A DNA stretch of 64,000 nucleotides, taken from contig JBFLWP010000008.1 in NCBI GenBank assembly GCA_040757595.1, positions 87,202 through 151,201 on the forward strand, written 5' to 3'. The notes under the pieces are model-generated. The model made no database searches. It saw only the letters and a program-made list of their open reading frames with translations, and was not told the DNA's origin. This stretch comes from Nitrospirota bacterium (GTDB lineage: Bacteria > Nitrospirota > Nitrospiria > Nitrospirales > Nitrospiraceae). Numbering within the stretch: the stretch's first letter is position 1; every line of letters begins with the position of its first letter. Positions 8,070 through 15,576 of the stretch are shown one piece after another. Made by a program: the position numbers and the translations under genes.

Positions 8070-9256
8070 CCTGGCAAGTGGCGGCGCTCTGGGTCGGAAT
8101 GGCGCTGCTCGCGACCCTGATCTCGGTCCGGGTCGGGATGTCGGTCGCGCTGGCGGAGATTTGCGTCGGGATCGCCGGGGGGAACCTGATCGGGCTGCAC
8201 CCGACGCCGTGGATCGACTTTCTCGCCGCGGTCGGCAGCGTGCTCCTGACCTTTCTGGCCGGCGCCGAGATAGACCTGGCGGTGCTCCGGAGCAAATGGA
8301 GGGAAACGGTCGGAATCGGCGCGGCCTCGTTTCTCGCCCCGTTCCTGGGCGCCATGGCCTATGCCTACTGGGTCGCCGGCTGGTCGCTGCCGGCGGCGCA
8401 GATCGCCGGCATCGCCCTCTCCACGACCTCGGTCGCCGTCGTCTACGCGGTCATGGTGGAGCGGGGGTACAACGACACCGACCTGGGACGGGTGATCCTG
8501 GCCGCCTGCTTCATCACGGATTTGGGAACGGTGCTGGCGCTCGGCCTGATCTTCGCCCGCTACGACTGGTGGCTGGTGGCGTTCGCGCTCGTCACGGCCG
8601 CGACCCTGTGGAAGCTGCCGGCGGTTGCGGCCTGGTTTTTCGACCTGGTCGGGTCCCGCATCAGCGAGCCGGAGACGAAGTTCATCCTCGTGGTGCTCTT
8701 CGCCCTCGGCGCGCTGGCGACGGCGGCGCAGAGCGAAGCGGTGCTCCCGGCCTACCTGGTCGGCATGGTGCTGGCGCCGCTGTTCCTGGCGAACCGGACC
8801 CTGGCTCAACGTATGCGGGTGATCGCGTTCGCGGTCCTCACCCCGTTCTATTTCCTCAAGGCGGGCGCGCTGGTGAGTCTCAAGGCGGCCTTGGCCGGGG
8901 CCGCCCTGATCGGGGTGCTGCTGGCCGTGAAGATGGCCACCAAGTTCATCGGGGTCTGGCCGCTCGCGTACGGGTTCCGGTTCGGCCGGCGCGAGGCCGG
9001 CTATACGACCCTGCTCATGTCCACGGGGTTGACCTTCGGCACGATCTCGGCGCTCTATGGGGTCAGCCACAGCCTGATCACGCAGGAGCAGTACGCGGTC
9101 CTGGTCGCGGTCGTGATTCTGAGCGCGATCGTCCCGACGCTGATCGCCGAACGGTGGTTCGATCCCGGCGGCGCCCCGGCGGAGGAGCAACTCGCCAGGC
9201 GGGCGACGGATCGCGCGCCGGTCAGGAGCGCCGAGGAGCGGGTCGGCGCCGATTGA
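8060..9256 (+). CDS. CPA2-family Na+(K+)/H+ antiporter
   Basis: 398 residues from ATG 8060. About 11-12 hydrophobic segments and the CPA2 features FLAGAEIDLAVL near residue 70 and STTSVAVVYAVM near residue 118 identify a Kef/NhaS-like monovalent cation:proton antiporter. It lacks the C-terminal RCK/TrkA-N domain of full-length Kef proteins and ends in a short charged tail. Na+/H+ antiporters are among the genes known to be controlled by fluoride riboswitches, which fits its position. It may restore cation or pH balance when HF enters the cell and dissociates; direct fluoride transport has been shown for other families, not for this one. Confidence 0.85.
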   Translation: MELTWQVAALWVGMALLATLISVRVGMSVALAEICVGIAGGNLIGLHPTPWIDFLAAVGSVLLTFLAGAEIDLAVLRSKWRETVGIGAASFLAPFLGAMAYAYWVAGWSLPAAQIAGIALSTTSVAVVYAVMVERGYNDTDLGRVILAACFITDLGTVLALGLIFARYDWWLVAFALVTAATLWKLPAVAAWFFDLVGSRISEPETKFILVVLFALGALATAAQSEAVLPAYLVGMVLAPLFLANRTLAQRMRVIAFAVLTPFYFLKAGALVSLKAALAGAALIGVLLAVKMATKFIGVWPLAYGFRFGRREAGYTTLLMSTGLTFGTISALYGVSHSLITQEQYAVLVAVVILSAIVPTLIAERWFDPGGAPAEEQLARRATDRAPVRSAEERVGAD

Positions 9257-9275
9257 CGGGAAGGAGGGCCTGCGC

Positions 9276-9698
9276 ATGTTCCGTAAGATCCTGGTTGCGA
9301 ACGACGGCTCGGAGGGGGCGAAGAAGGCGGTCCACGCGGCCGCCGACTTGGCCAGGCACTACGAAGCGGATCTGCACTCCATTTCGGTCGAAGAGCATCT
9401 CCCGCACTATGCGGCCACGGTGGGGGAGGTGGTGGAGGCGAAGCAGGAGTCGGCCGACTATTTCCGCCGGGTCGGCATCGAAGCCGCGCTGATCGCGGAG
9501 GCGCACGGCGTGAAGCTCCATCCCCATGTCGTGCCCGGCCACGAGGTGGAGGCGATCGTGACCTTCGCCAAGGACCACGGGTTCGACCTGCTGGTCATCG
9601 GCTTCATGGGCCACTCCAAGATCTTCGGCCGGATCTGGGGCAGCACGTCCCAGAATCTGGCGCGGCTCTCGCCCTGCACCGTCATGGTCGTGAAGTGA
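9276..9698 (+). CDS. Universal stress protein (UspA family)
   Basis: 140 residues from ATG 9276 with GGAAGGAGG upstream. It starts MFRKILVANDGSEGAKKAV and ends VIGFMGHSKIFGRIWGSTSQNL, matching the UspA Rossmann-like fold with the ATP-binding G-x2-G-x9-G(S/T) loop. Single-domain UspA proteins are commonly linked to ion transporters, and fluoride riboswitches are known upstream of UspA genes in other bacteria. The stop overlaps the next start codon by 4 bases (GTGA). Confidence 0.88.
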   Translation: MFRKILVANDGSEGAKKAVHAAADLARHYEADLHSISVEEHLPHYAATVGEVVEAKQESADYFRRVGIEAALIAEAHGVKLHPHVVPGHEVEAIVTFAKDHGFDLLVIGFMGHSKIFGRIWGSTSQNLARLSPCTVMVVK

Positions 9699-11353
9699 CG
9701 AACGATCGCGCCGACCTGCTCAGGATGACCGCCCGCCGGCTGCGGCTGTTCCTGAGGCTCGAATGGAAGATTCTCGCCATCATCTTCGCGTACGCGGTCG
9801 CGATCGGGCTGTTCTCGCTGATCGTGCCGCTCACCGTGCAGGAACTGGTCAGCACGTTCTCCTTCGCGGTGCAGCCGGTCATGATCGTCACGCTGGCCTC
9901 GGTCATGCTCGCCATGCTGCTCGTGATCGCCGCCTTCCGCGTGCTCCAGGCCCGCGCGGTGGAGATCCTGATCCAGCGGCTCTACGCCAGGATTTCCCTC
10001 TCGTTCACCGAAGCCATGTTCCGCCTGGACGAAGAGCATTTCCTGCCGCACCACGCGAACTATTTTCTGGAGGCGGAGCTGATGCCCAGGGCGTTGCTGG
10101 CCCTGCTGGCCGATCTGCTCAACGTGACGGTCGTCGGCAGCATCGGGATGACGATGCTGGTGCTGTATCACCCCTATTTCGTCCTGTACAACGCGGTGCT
10201 CCTGACGGGGTTCGCGGTGCTGCTGACCCTGCTCGGGCGCGGCGGATTGCTGATCACCCTCGACGTGTCCCACTGCCATTATCGCCTGTTCAACTGGCTG
10301 CAGAACATCGCCCACAATCTGCCCCACCTGAAGGCCGCCGCCAGCGGCCCGCTGCTGATGGGCAAGACGGACGAGCTCGCGCGGGCCTACGTGATGACGA
10401 GAAAAACCCGGTCCGACATCCTGACCGGACGGCAATATAAAGGCGCCGCCATCTGGCAGGCCTTCGGCCACAGCGGGCTCGTGGCGATGGCGGGCTGGCT
10501 GGTCGCGGCGGGCGAGTTGACCGTGGGGCAGTTTGCCGCGGCCGAAGTGGTCGTCGGCAACCTGTTGATCAACATGGACATCCTCGCGCGCCGGATGTAC
10601 GCGCTCTACTACGTGTTCGCCTCGTTCGAGGAGATGGCCGGCCTCCTGTCGCTCCCCAAGAAGCTGGAAACGGGCCGGTGGACGGCCTCGAAGGACGAGC
10701 TGGAACAGCAGGGGGTCCGGATCGCCGGCAAGGACCTCGCGTTCGGCGAGCCCGGCGGCCCGCCGCTGTTTTCGGGGGTCAACCTGGACGTGATGCCCGG
10801 AGAGAAAGTCGCGATCCTGACCGGCACGAGCACGAGCAAGACGGCGCTGGCCCAGGTGCTGGCCGGCCTGTACGTGCCGACCGCGGGCGTCGTCCGGTAC
10901 AACGACGTGGACCTCCGCCTGTGGAGCAGGGAGTCGCTCAACGCCTGCCGGGGGCTGGTGCTGGACTCGCATCCGTCGCTGCTGGACGGGACGCTCGAAG
11001 AGAACGTCTCGCTCGGACGCCCGGAGGTCTCCTATCACGACGTCCGGTGGGCGCTGCGGTTCGCGGAGCTGGACGAGGAGGTGGACGCGCTCCCGATGGG
11101 GCTTCGGACGCCGGTGACGGGACACGGGAGGACGTTCACGGTCAGCCAGATTCTGCGTCTGCTCGTCGCGCGGGCGATCGTCATCCGCCCGCAGGTGCTG
11201 ATCTTCGACGGCACCCTGCACAGCATGCTCCCGGCGAAGCAGGAGACGATCCTCCGGCGGCTGTGCGCGAAGGAAGAGCCCTGGTCCGTGATCTTCGTCT
11301 CGAACGATCCCGTCCTGCTCCCCATGGTGGACCGGCGCATCCTGCTCGACTAG
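9695..11353 (+). CDS. ABC exporter-like protein with degenerate ATPase domain
   Basis: 552 residues from GTG 9695. The N-terminal 300 residues contain about five or six membrane helices like a type-I ABC exporter transmembrane domain. The C-terminal 230 residues align with an ABC nucleotide-binding domain, but every catalytic motif is altered: Walker A reads LTGTSTSKTA (glycines lost, Lys-Thr kept), the Q-loop Gln is Asp in LVLDSHPSLLDGT, the LSGGQ signature is TFTVSQIL, and Walker B LIFDG has Gly in place of the catalytic Glu. It is therefore unlikely to hydrolyse ATP and may be a regulatory or structural membrane protein. It is the last gene of the operon. Confidence 0.8.
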   Translation: MTNDRADLLRMTARRLRLFLRLEWKILAIIFAYAVAIGLFSLIVPLTVQELVSTFSFAVQPVMIVTLASVMLAMLLVIAAFRVLQARAVEILIQRLYARISLSFTEAMFRLDEEHFLPHHANYFLEAELMPRALLALLADLLNVTVVGSIGMTMLVLYHPYFVLYNAVLLTGFAVLLTLLGRGGLLITLDVSHCHYRLFNWLQNIAHNLPHLKAAASGPLLMGKTDELARAYVMTRKTRSDILTGRQYKGAAIWQAFGHSGLVAMAGWLVAAGELTVGQFAAAEVVVGNLLINMDILARRMYALYYVFASFEEMAGLLSLPKKLETGRWTASKDELEQQGVRIAGKDLAFGEPGGPPLFSGVNLDVMPGEKVAILTGTSTSKTALAQVLAGLYVPTAGVVRYNDVDLRLWSRESLNACRGLVLDSHPSLLDGTLEENVSLGRPEVSYHDVRWALRFAELDEEVDALPMGLRTPVTGHGRTFTVSQILRLLVARAIVIRPQVLIFDGTLHSMLPAKQETILRRLCAKEEPWSVIFVSNDPVLLPMVDRRILLD

Positions 11354-11396
11354 CCCGCATGATTCCTGGCGGGAGCATGCGCCGGGGGCGAGCCGA

Positions 11397-13202
11397 TCAG
11401 GGGCCGAGCGGACCGTGGGGCCCGAGCTTGGGCACGGGTGGGGTCGCCGGCAGACCCTTGACCATCGGCTCGTTGGCCAGGAGGCTGTAGCCGAACCGTT
11501 CCAGGATCACGGGAAAGCCGGCCGCCTCCGCCGGCAGGTTCGGCTTCATGCGGGAGGGGAGCAGGATCATCGTCCGGCCCGGTTGGGCGAGGTGCCGGCG
11601 CAACTGGTCCTCCTGGCCGGCGGGAACGAAGACGATCCTCCGTTTGGCGTAGAAGGTCAGCGAGGGGCGGGTGACGCCGTAGGCGATCAGCCGGTCGCCG
11701 GACTCGAGGTTCAGCCCCGCCGCATAGGCCAGCTCCTGGGGCGGGGCGATGAAATACCGGTTCACGCGCGGCAGGGTGACCAGCAGGGTCATGAGCAGGA
11801 CCAGGGCCAGGGTGGCGCCCGCCATCCAGAAAGCGGCGGGTCGCCGCTGCTCCGACAGGCCGTAGTAGGCCACGCCGGCCGATCCGAGCAGGAAGATGAA
11901 GCCCGCCGCCGGCGGCCCCATCCCCGGATCAACCTGGGGAGCGATCGGGAATTCCTTGGCGACCTGCTCGATGAACGAGGAGTAGAGGGCCGGCGCCGCC
12001 GCCAGGACGAACCCCAGCAGATAGCCCAGGCCGGTCATCAGGTGAATGGAGGCCCGGACGCCGCGCGTGGCCGGATCGGTCAGGCAGCGGTTCCAGTAGG
12101 AGGCGCACAGGATCGCGGCGGCCGGGAAGAGCGGGCCAAGGTAATGGGGCAGCCGCGTCGCGGACAGGCTGAAGAACAGGAACCCGGCCGCCAGCCAGAG
12201 GGCGGCGAAGAGCTCCAGCTCCTGCGGAGCTGGCGGGCTAGAGGCAAGGGGCGAGGGGCGAGGGGAAATCTTACTTTCCCCCTCGCGCCTCGCGCCTCTA
12301 GCCTCGCGCCAGCTTTTGAACGCGTCGTACAGGGCGAACGGCAGCAGCCCACTCCACGGAAAGAAACCGAGCAAGAGCACGGGAACATAGAAGAAGACCG
12401 TGCCCCCGTGCCCCTCCATGGCGCCCAGGAACCGGCTGACCGTGTCGGCCTGGGCCGACGCGGTGTAGCGGGCGCCGTGGATGGCCAGCATGGCGAGGTA
12501 CCAGGGGAGGGCCAGGCTCAGGAACAGCAGCGTGCCCGCCAGCGGAAAGCCGCGGCGCCCGAATTCCTTCCACCGGCGCACGAGCGTCAGGTAGGGGACG
12601 ACGGCCAGCAGAGGGACGGCCAGGCCGATCGGCCCCTTCGTGAGCGTGCCGAGCCCCATCCCCGCGTAGAAGAGCCAGAGAAAATGGCGCTGCGCCCCTT
12701 CCCCGTGCAGGCCCAGCCAGAAGCCGAACAGCGACAGAGTCGTCCAGAGGATCAACACGCCGTCCGTCAGCGCCATGTGCCCGATCGCCAGGATCTCCAC
12801 GTTCAGCAGCAGCATCAGCCCGCCCATGAGCCCGAAGACCGGGCCGCGCACCCGGGTCAGAAATCCGTACTGGAGCAGGACGAGCGCGATCCCGCTCAGG
12901 GCGGAGGGCAGGCGGGCCGTGAACTCGCTCACGCCCAGGAGCTTGTAGGAGGCCCCCATCAGCCAGTAGACGAAGGCCGGTTTCGCGAAGCGGGGTTCGT
13001 AGTTGAAGGTCGGGCTGATCCAGTCCCCGGTCTCGACCATCTCCCGGGCGGCTTCGGCGTTCCGCCCTTCGTCCCGGTCGGTCAGGCCGAGCGAGCCGAG
13101 GCCGAGGAAGAACAGGAGGCAGGCCAGTAGCAGAAGAAGAACGGGTGATGGGTGATGGGTGATGGGTGACGAGACCGTCTCCGTGGCGCCTGCACCTGTC
13201 AC
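11397..13202 (-). CDS. ArnT-like GT83 glycosyltransferase
   Basis: 601 residues. The N-terminus has a first membrane helix (LLLLLACLLFFLGLG) followed by the conserved periplasmic DRDEGRNAEAAREM loop with the catalytic acidic residues and RFAKPAFVYWLMG, typical of ArnT/PMT-family enzymes. These move a sugar from undecaprenyl phosphate to lipid A or other periplasmic acceptors. About a dozen membrane segments follow. Residues 10-20 (SSPITHHPSPV) and an internal block of about 27 residues (SPRPSPLASSPPAPQE) are encoded by palindromic repeats (13141-13170 and 12229-12313). The internal block lies between membrane helices. The start is only 4 bases after the next upstream gene, so the two are probably co-transcribed. 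Confidence 0.85.
   Translation of the reverse strand: MTGAGATETVSSPITHHPSPVLLLLLACLLFFLGLGSLGLTDRDEGRNAEAAREMVETGDWISPTFNYEPRFAKPAFVYWLMGASYKLLGVSEFTARLPSALSGIALVLLQYGFLTRVRGPVFGLMGGLMLLLNVEILAIGHMALTDGVLILWTTLSLFGFWLGLHGEGAQRHFLWLFYAGMGLGTLTKGPIGLAVPLLAVVPYLTLVRRWKEFGRRGFPLAGTLLFLSLALPWYLAMLAIHGARYTASAQADTVSRFLGAMEGHGGTVFFYVPVLLLGFFPWSGLLPFALYDAFKSWREARGARREGESKISPRPSPLASSPPAPQELELFAALWLAAGFLFFSLSATRLPHYLGPLFPAAAILCASYWNRCLTDPATRGVRASIHLMTGLGYLLGFVLAAAPALYSSFIEQVAKEFPIAPQVDPGMGPPAAGFIFLLGSAGVAYYGLSEQRRPAAFWMAGATLALVLLMTLLVTLPRVNRYFIAPPQELAYAAGLNLESGDRLIAYGVTRPSLTFYAKRRIVFVPAGQEDQLRRHLAQPGRTMILLPSRMKPNLPAEAAGFPVILERFGYSLLANEPMVKGLPATPPVPKLGPHGPLGP
12229..12313. repeat. Family B palindrome inside the ArnT-like coding region
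   Basis: An 85-base near-perfect palindrome: GCTGGCGGGCTAGAGGCAAG... pairs with ...CTAGCCTCGCGCCAGC around a loop at TCTTAC. It consists of repeated GGCGAGG-like units. Its length keeps the reading frame open. Confidence 0.85.
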
Positions 13203-13226
13203 GCGTCACCCTTCACGCGTCACGCC
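13141..13226. repeat. Family A inverted pair at the lab_N/arnT junction
   Basis: Left arm GGGTGATGGGTGATGGGTGA (13143 onward) and right arm CACGCGTCACCCTTCACG (13199-13226). It covers the stop of the upstream 94-residue gene and the start of the ArnT-like gene. Confidence 0.75.
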
Positions 13227-13490
13227 GTCGTTGCCGCGGCGGATCAGCATGAGGTTGCGGAGATACACGACGGCGCCGACGCTCTGGCCGGCGATGAAGA
13301 CCGGATCCCTCCGGTAGATGGCGTAGGCCAGGGTGATGAGCCCGCCGATCAGGCTCATGTACCAGAAGGCCAGCGGCACCCGGCTCTCCGCGCTCCGCTC
13401 CGAGGCGATCCACTGGACGACCCAGCGCATGAAAAACAGGCCCTGGCCGAAGAAGCCGACGCCGAGCCAGATGGCTTCAATGGTGGTCAT
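13206..13490 (-). CDS. Lipid-A-biosynthesis N-terminal domain (LAB_N) protein
   Basis: 94 residues with three hydrophobic segments. FGQGLFFMRWVVQWIASER and PLAFWYMSLIGGLITLAYA match the small LAB_N family, a membrane domain found alone or fused to glycosyltransferases in lipid A modification clusters. It is encoded directly upstream of the ArnT-like enzyme (4-base gap), so the pair probably works together. Its final codons (VTREG) are encoded by a TCACGCGTCAC repeat. Confidence 0.8.
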   Translation of the reverse strand: MTTIEAIWLGVGFFGQGLFFMRWVVQWIASERSAESRVPLAFWYMSLIGGLITLAYAIYRRDPVFIAGQSVGAVVYLRNLMLIRRGNDGVTREG

Positions 13491-13495
13491 AAAAA

Positions 13496-13545
13496 TAGGC
13501 GAGAGGCGAGGGGCTAGAGGCGAGAGGAGTTTCGCCTCGCTTGGA
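13496..13545. repeat. Family B repeat, single arm
   Basis: GGCGAGAGGCGAGGGGCTAG units downstream of the four-helix-bundle gene; the opposite-orientation arm is at 13905-13982 on its other side. Confidence 0.75.
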
Positions 13546-13885
13546 TGAGCCGGCCAATCCTTTTGCCCAGGGTCTCATATTCTTTTTCAAGCGTCTCATA
13601 CATTGCCTTGCTGAGGCGCCCCGATTCATGCGTGATTTGGAGCTGCGTGCGCAACTCGGCGACTGAGCCTTTCGCAATGCAGAAATATCGAATCGATTCT
13701 TTGTCGGTGCTGCGTTCGTCCCCTTCGGCAATGTTACTGGCTACGCTTACCGCGCTGCGCCGTATCTGGTCTCTAAGGCCGAAGTCCAGATCCTTGAAAT
13801 CTTCATCGGATGCTCGATAAATCAGCACAGCGAGGTCCTTTGCCTTCTGCCAGACGGCCAAATCTTTGAACCCCTTCTTACCCAT
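13514..13885 (-). CDS. Four-helix-bundle protein (23S rRNA intervening-sequence protein family)
   Basis: 123 residues, four amphipathic helices. FKDLAVWQKAKDLAVLIY near the N-terminus, LRDQIRRSAVSVASNIAEG and ESIRYFCIAKGSVAELRTQL are the family's hallmarks (S23/TIGR02436-like; also related to the Avd accessory protein of diversity-generating retroelements). No reverse transcriptase or variable repeat is present nearby. Family members are found in rRNA intervening sequences or free-standing, function unclear. This one is bracketed by inverted family B repeats and has lower GC than its neighbours, which suggests acquisition as a cassette. Its last residues run into the left repeat. Confidence 0.82.
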   Translation of the reverse strand: MGKKGFKDLAVWQKAKDLAVLIYRASDEDFKDLDFGLRDQIRRSAVSVASNIAEGDERSTDKESIRYFCIAKGSVAELRTQLQITHESGRLSKAMYETLEKEYETLGKRIGRLIQARRNSSRL

Positions 13886-13904
13886 CTTGCCGGAAGGCCT
13901 TGTC

Positions 13905-13982
13905 CCTCTAGCCCCGCACCTCCCGCCCCGTGCCTTCCCCTTTGAGGCGTCCCTCGCCCCTTGCCTCTTGCCCCTCGCCTGG
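13905..13982. repeat. Family B repeat, opposite arm
   Basis: CCTCTAGCCCCGCACCTCCC and CCTCGCCCCTTGCCTCTTGC units. It encodes the charged C-terminal tail (GEGQEARGEGRLKGEG) and stop of the GT2 gene. Confidence 0.75.
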
Positions 13983-14720
13983 AGCGAAGCGATAACGTAA
14001 AATTCGGCCCTGCATCCACCGCACCGCGACGAGGTCGTAGAGGCTCTTGAAGAGCCGGTTCCCGATCCCGTACTTGGAGCGGCCGTGCGCGCGGGGGAAG
14101 TGGTGCACGGGCACCTCGGCGACCGTGAACCCGTGCATCTGCGCCAGGGCGGGAAAGAAACGATGCATGCCCTCGAACAGGGGGAGCCGCTCGATCACGG
14201 CCCGCCGGAAGACCTTCAGGGAGCAGCCCGTGTCGTGCACCCGGTCCCCCGTCACGAGGCCGCGGACGAGGTACGCCACACGGGACGAGAGCCTCCGCAC
14301 CCAACTGTCGTGACGGTGCTTCCGCCAGCCGCAGACCAGGTCGTACTGGGCGGCCAGGGGGAGCAGGCTGGGAATGTCCGCCGGATCGAACTGCAGGTCG
14401 CCGTCCATCGTGACGATCAACCCGCCGGCGGCGTGCCGGAACCCGGCGTCGAAGGCCGAGGTCTGGCCGTAGTTGCGGTCGAAGTGCAGGACGTTGACCT
14501 CCCGGTGCTGCCGGGCGAGCGCGTCGAGGAGCGGTCCGCTGCCGTCGGTGCTGCCGTCGTCCACGTACAGGATTTCGAACGGCGCGCGGCTGGACTCTTC
14601 GCGCGAGCCGAGCACCTTGAGAAGCCCTTCGGTCAGGGGGGGCAGATTGTCCCGCTCGTCCTTGATGGGGATGACGACGGACACCCACGGGCGGGTCGGT
14701 GCGGTCATGATGAGCGGCAT
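13908..14720 (-). CDS. GT2 glycosyltransferase, polyprenyl-phosphate mannosyl/glucosyl-transferase type
   Basis: 270 residues from ATG 14720. It begins with the GT-A fold VSVVIPIKDERDNLPPL, then YVDDGSTDGS and the metal-binding DXD block MDGDLQFDP. QTSAFDAGFRHA and the RGLVTGDRVHDTGCSLKVF region are typical of DPM1/ArnC-like enzymes that load a sugar onto undecaprenyl phosphate. No C-terminal membrane helices are present, so it acts at the cytoplasmic face and could supply the lipid-linked sugar used by the ArnT-like protein. The final 25 residues are repeat-derived. Confidence 0.85.
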   Translation of the reverse strand: MPLIMTAPTRPWVSVVIPIKDERDNLPPLTEGLLKVLGSREESSRAPFEILYVDDGSTDGSGPLLDALARQHREVNVLHFDRNYGQTSAFDAGFRHAAGGLIVTMDGDLQFDPADIPSLLPLAAQYDLVCGWRKHRHDSWVRRLSSRVAYLVRGLVTGDRVHDTGCSLKVFRRAVIERLPLFEGMHRFFPALAQMHGFTVAEVPVHHFPRAHGRSKYGIGNRLFKSLYDLVAVRWMQGRILRYRFAPGEGQEARGEGRLKGEGTGREVRG

Positions 14721-14749
14721 TCTACAGGAGAGTCTGGAGAGGGGTCAAA

Positions 14750-14872
14750 CGAGTCACGAGTAAAACAGGCTCGTGGCGAGAGGCCCGGGGCGAGGGGACG
14801 GATCGAAAACCTCTAGCCTCGCGCCCCGTGCCCCTAGCCTGAGTGACGCGTCACTTGTCACGCGTCACGGGG
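14750..14872. repeat. Nested A-B-b-a palindrome
   Basis: Outer A-type arms (GAGTCACGAGT at 14750; GTGACGCGTCACTTGTCACG at 14842) enclose inner B arms CAGGCTCGTGGCGAGAGGCC and CCCCGTGCCCCTAGCCTG with the loop ACGGATCGAAAA. It provides the stop codon and last residues (VTRDK) of the next gene. Confidence 0.8.
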
Positions 14873-15429
14873 GCGGACTGAGCCACGGAAAACCGCATGG
14901 TGCCCATGAGGCTCAACTGGTTCACCTGGAATCCCACGTGGATCTCCACCTTGTATCGGCCCGGTTTCCAGCCGCCGGACGGGGCCTGGAGCCTGATGTA
15001 GCCGGTGTCGTCCTCCAGGGTCAGGTGCATGGCGTCCTGGGCGATCACCTTGGCCGGGTCCAGGTCGGGCACCGCCTCGGGGTAGCAGAGACCGGAGACC
15101 TGGAACGACTGGTAGTGGGGATAGACGCTGAACACGACGTAGACCGCCGGATCGTCCGACCGGAAGACGTCGCCTGGGTTGACCGGCACGATCTCGAAGC
15201 TCCGATGAAAGCCCATCTCCTCTTCGAAGCCCTTCGCCATCTGGATCGTGCGGAACAGCCCTTCGGGCGGGGCGTTGTAGTCGTAGGGCTTGTCTCTCGG
15301 CTGGCTTTGGAACTGCTCGATTGGCACGTCCCGGGTGAGCGGGGGATCGTCGGCCTGCCCCGGCGCGGCGGCGGCCAGGCAGGCGAGCTGACAAGCAAAG
15401 AGGACGGGCCGGACAATGCGTGGGTTCAT
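14851..15429 (-). CDS. Exported protein of unknown function
   Basis: 192 residues from ATG 15429; upstream in-frame sequence to 15501 is repeat-like and is not used. Residues 1-26 (MNPRIVRPVLFACQLACLAAAAPGQA) are a signal peptide. The mature domain is beta-rich with one Cys, containing PGDVFRSDDPAVYVVFSVY and GGWKPGRYKVEIHVGFQ, a pattern seen in periplasmic Ig-like or intracellular proteinase inhibitor-type sandwich domains. I do not recognise a specific family. It faces away from the neighbouring methyltransferase across a 147-base region with a family A repeat (15484-15520). Confidence 0.7.
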   Translation of the reverse strand: MNPRIVRPVLFACQLACLAAAAPGQADDPPLTRDVPIEQFQSQPRDKPYDYNAPPEGLFRTIQMAKGFEEEMGFHRSFEIVPVNPGDVFRSDDPAVYVVFSVYPHYQSFQVSGLCYPEAVPDLDPAKVIAQDAMHLTLEDDTGYIRLQAPSGGWKPGRYKVEIHVGFQVNQLSLMGTMRFSVAQSAPVTRDK

Positions 15430-15483
15430 GCGCAGTTTATTTACAGATACACAGGCGGACCCTGGGCTGTCAATCGGCGCCCG

Positions 15484-15520
15484 TCGCCGACCACCCGTCA
15501 CTCGTCACGGTCTCACGGGC
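15484..15520. repeat. Family A repeat, single arm
   Basis: GCCGACCACCCGTCACTCGT and GTCACGGTCTCACGG units in the divergent intergenic region. Confidence 0.6.
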
Positions 15521-15576
15521 GGTTGCGGGGACTTCCGAGGGTTTGCTAGAATCGCGCCCCCACGGGCAGGAGGCCG

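Noticed and set aside
9458..11221. 587-codon frame opposite the ABC-like and UspA genes
   Set aside because: Antisense shadow with no domain and the same compositional bias.
11354..11396. Intrinsic terminator between the fluoride operon and the ArnT-like gene
   Set aside because: A short CCCGC/GCGGG hairpin is present but no T tract follows on either strand.
13514..13885. Diversity-generating retroelement based on the Avd-like four-helix-bundle gene
   Set aside because: No reverse transcriptase or template/variable repeat pair is present nearby.
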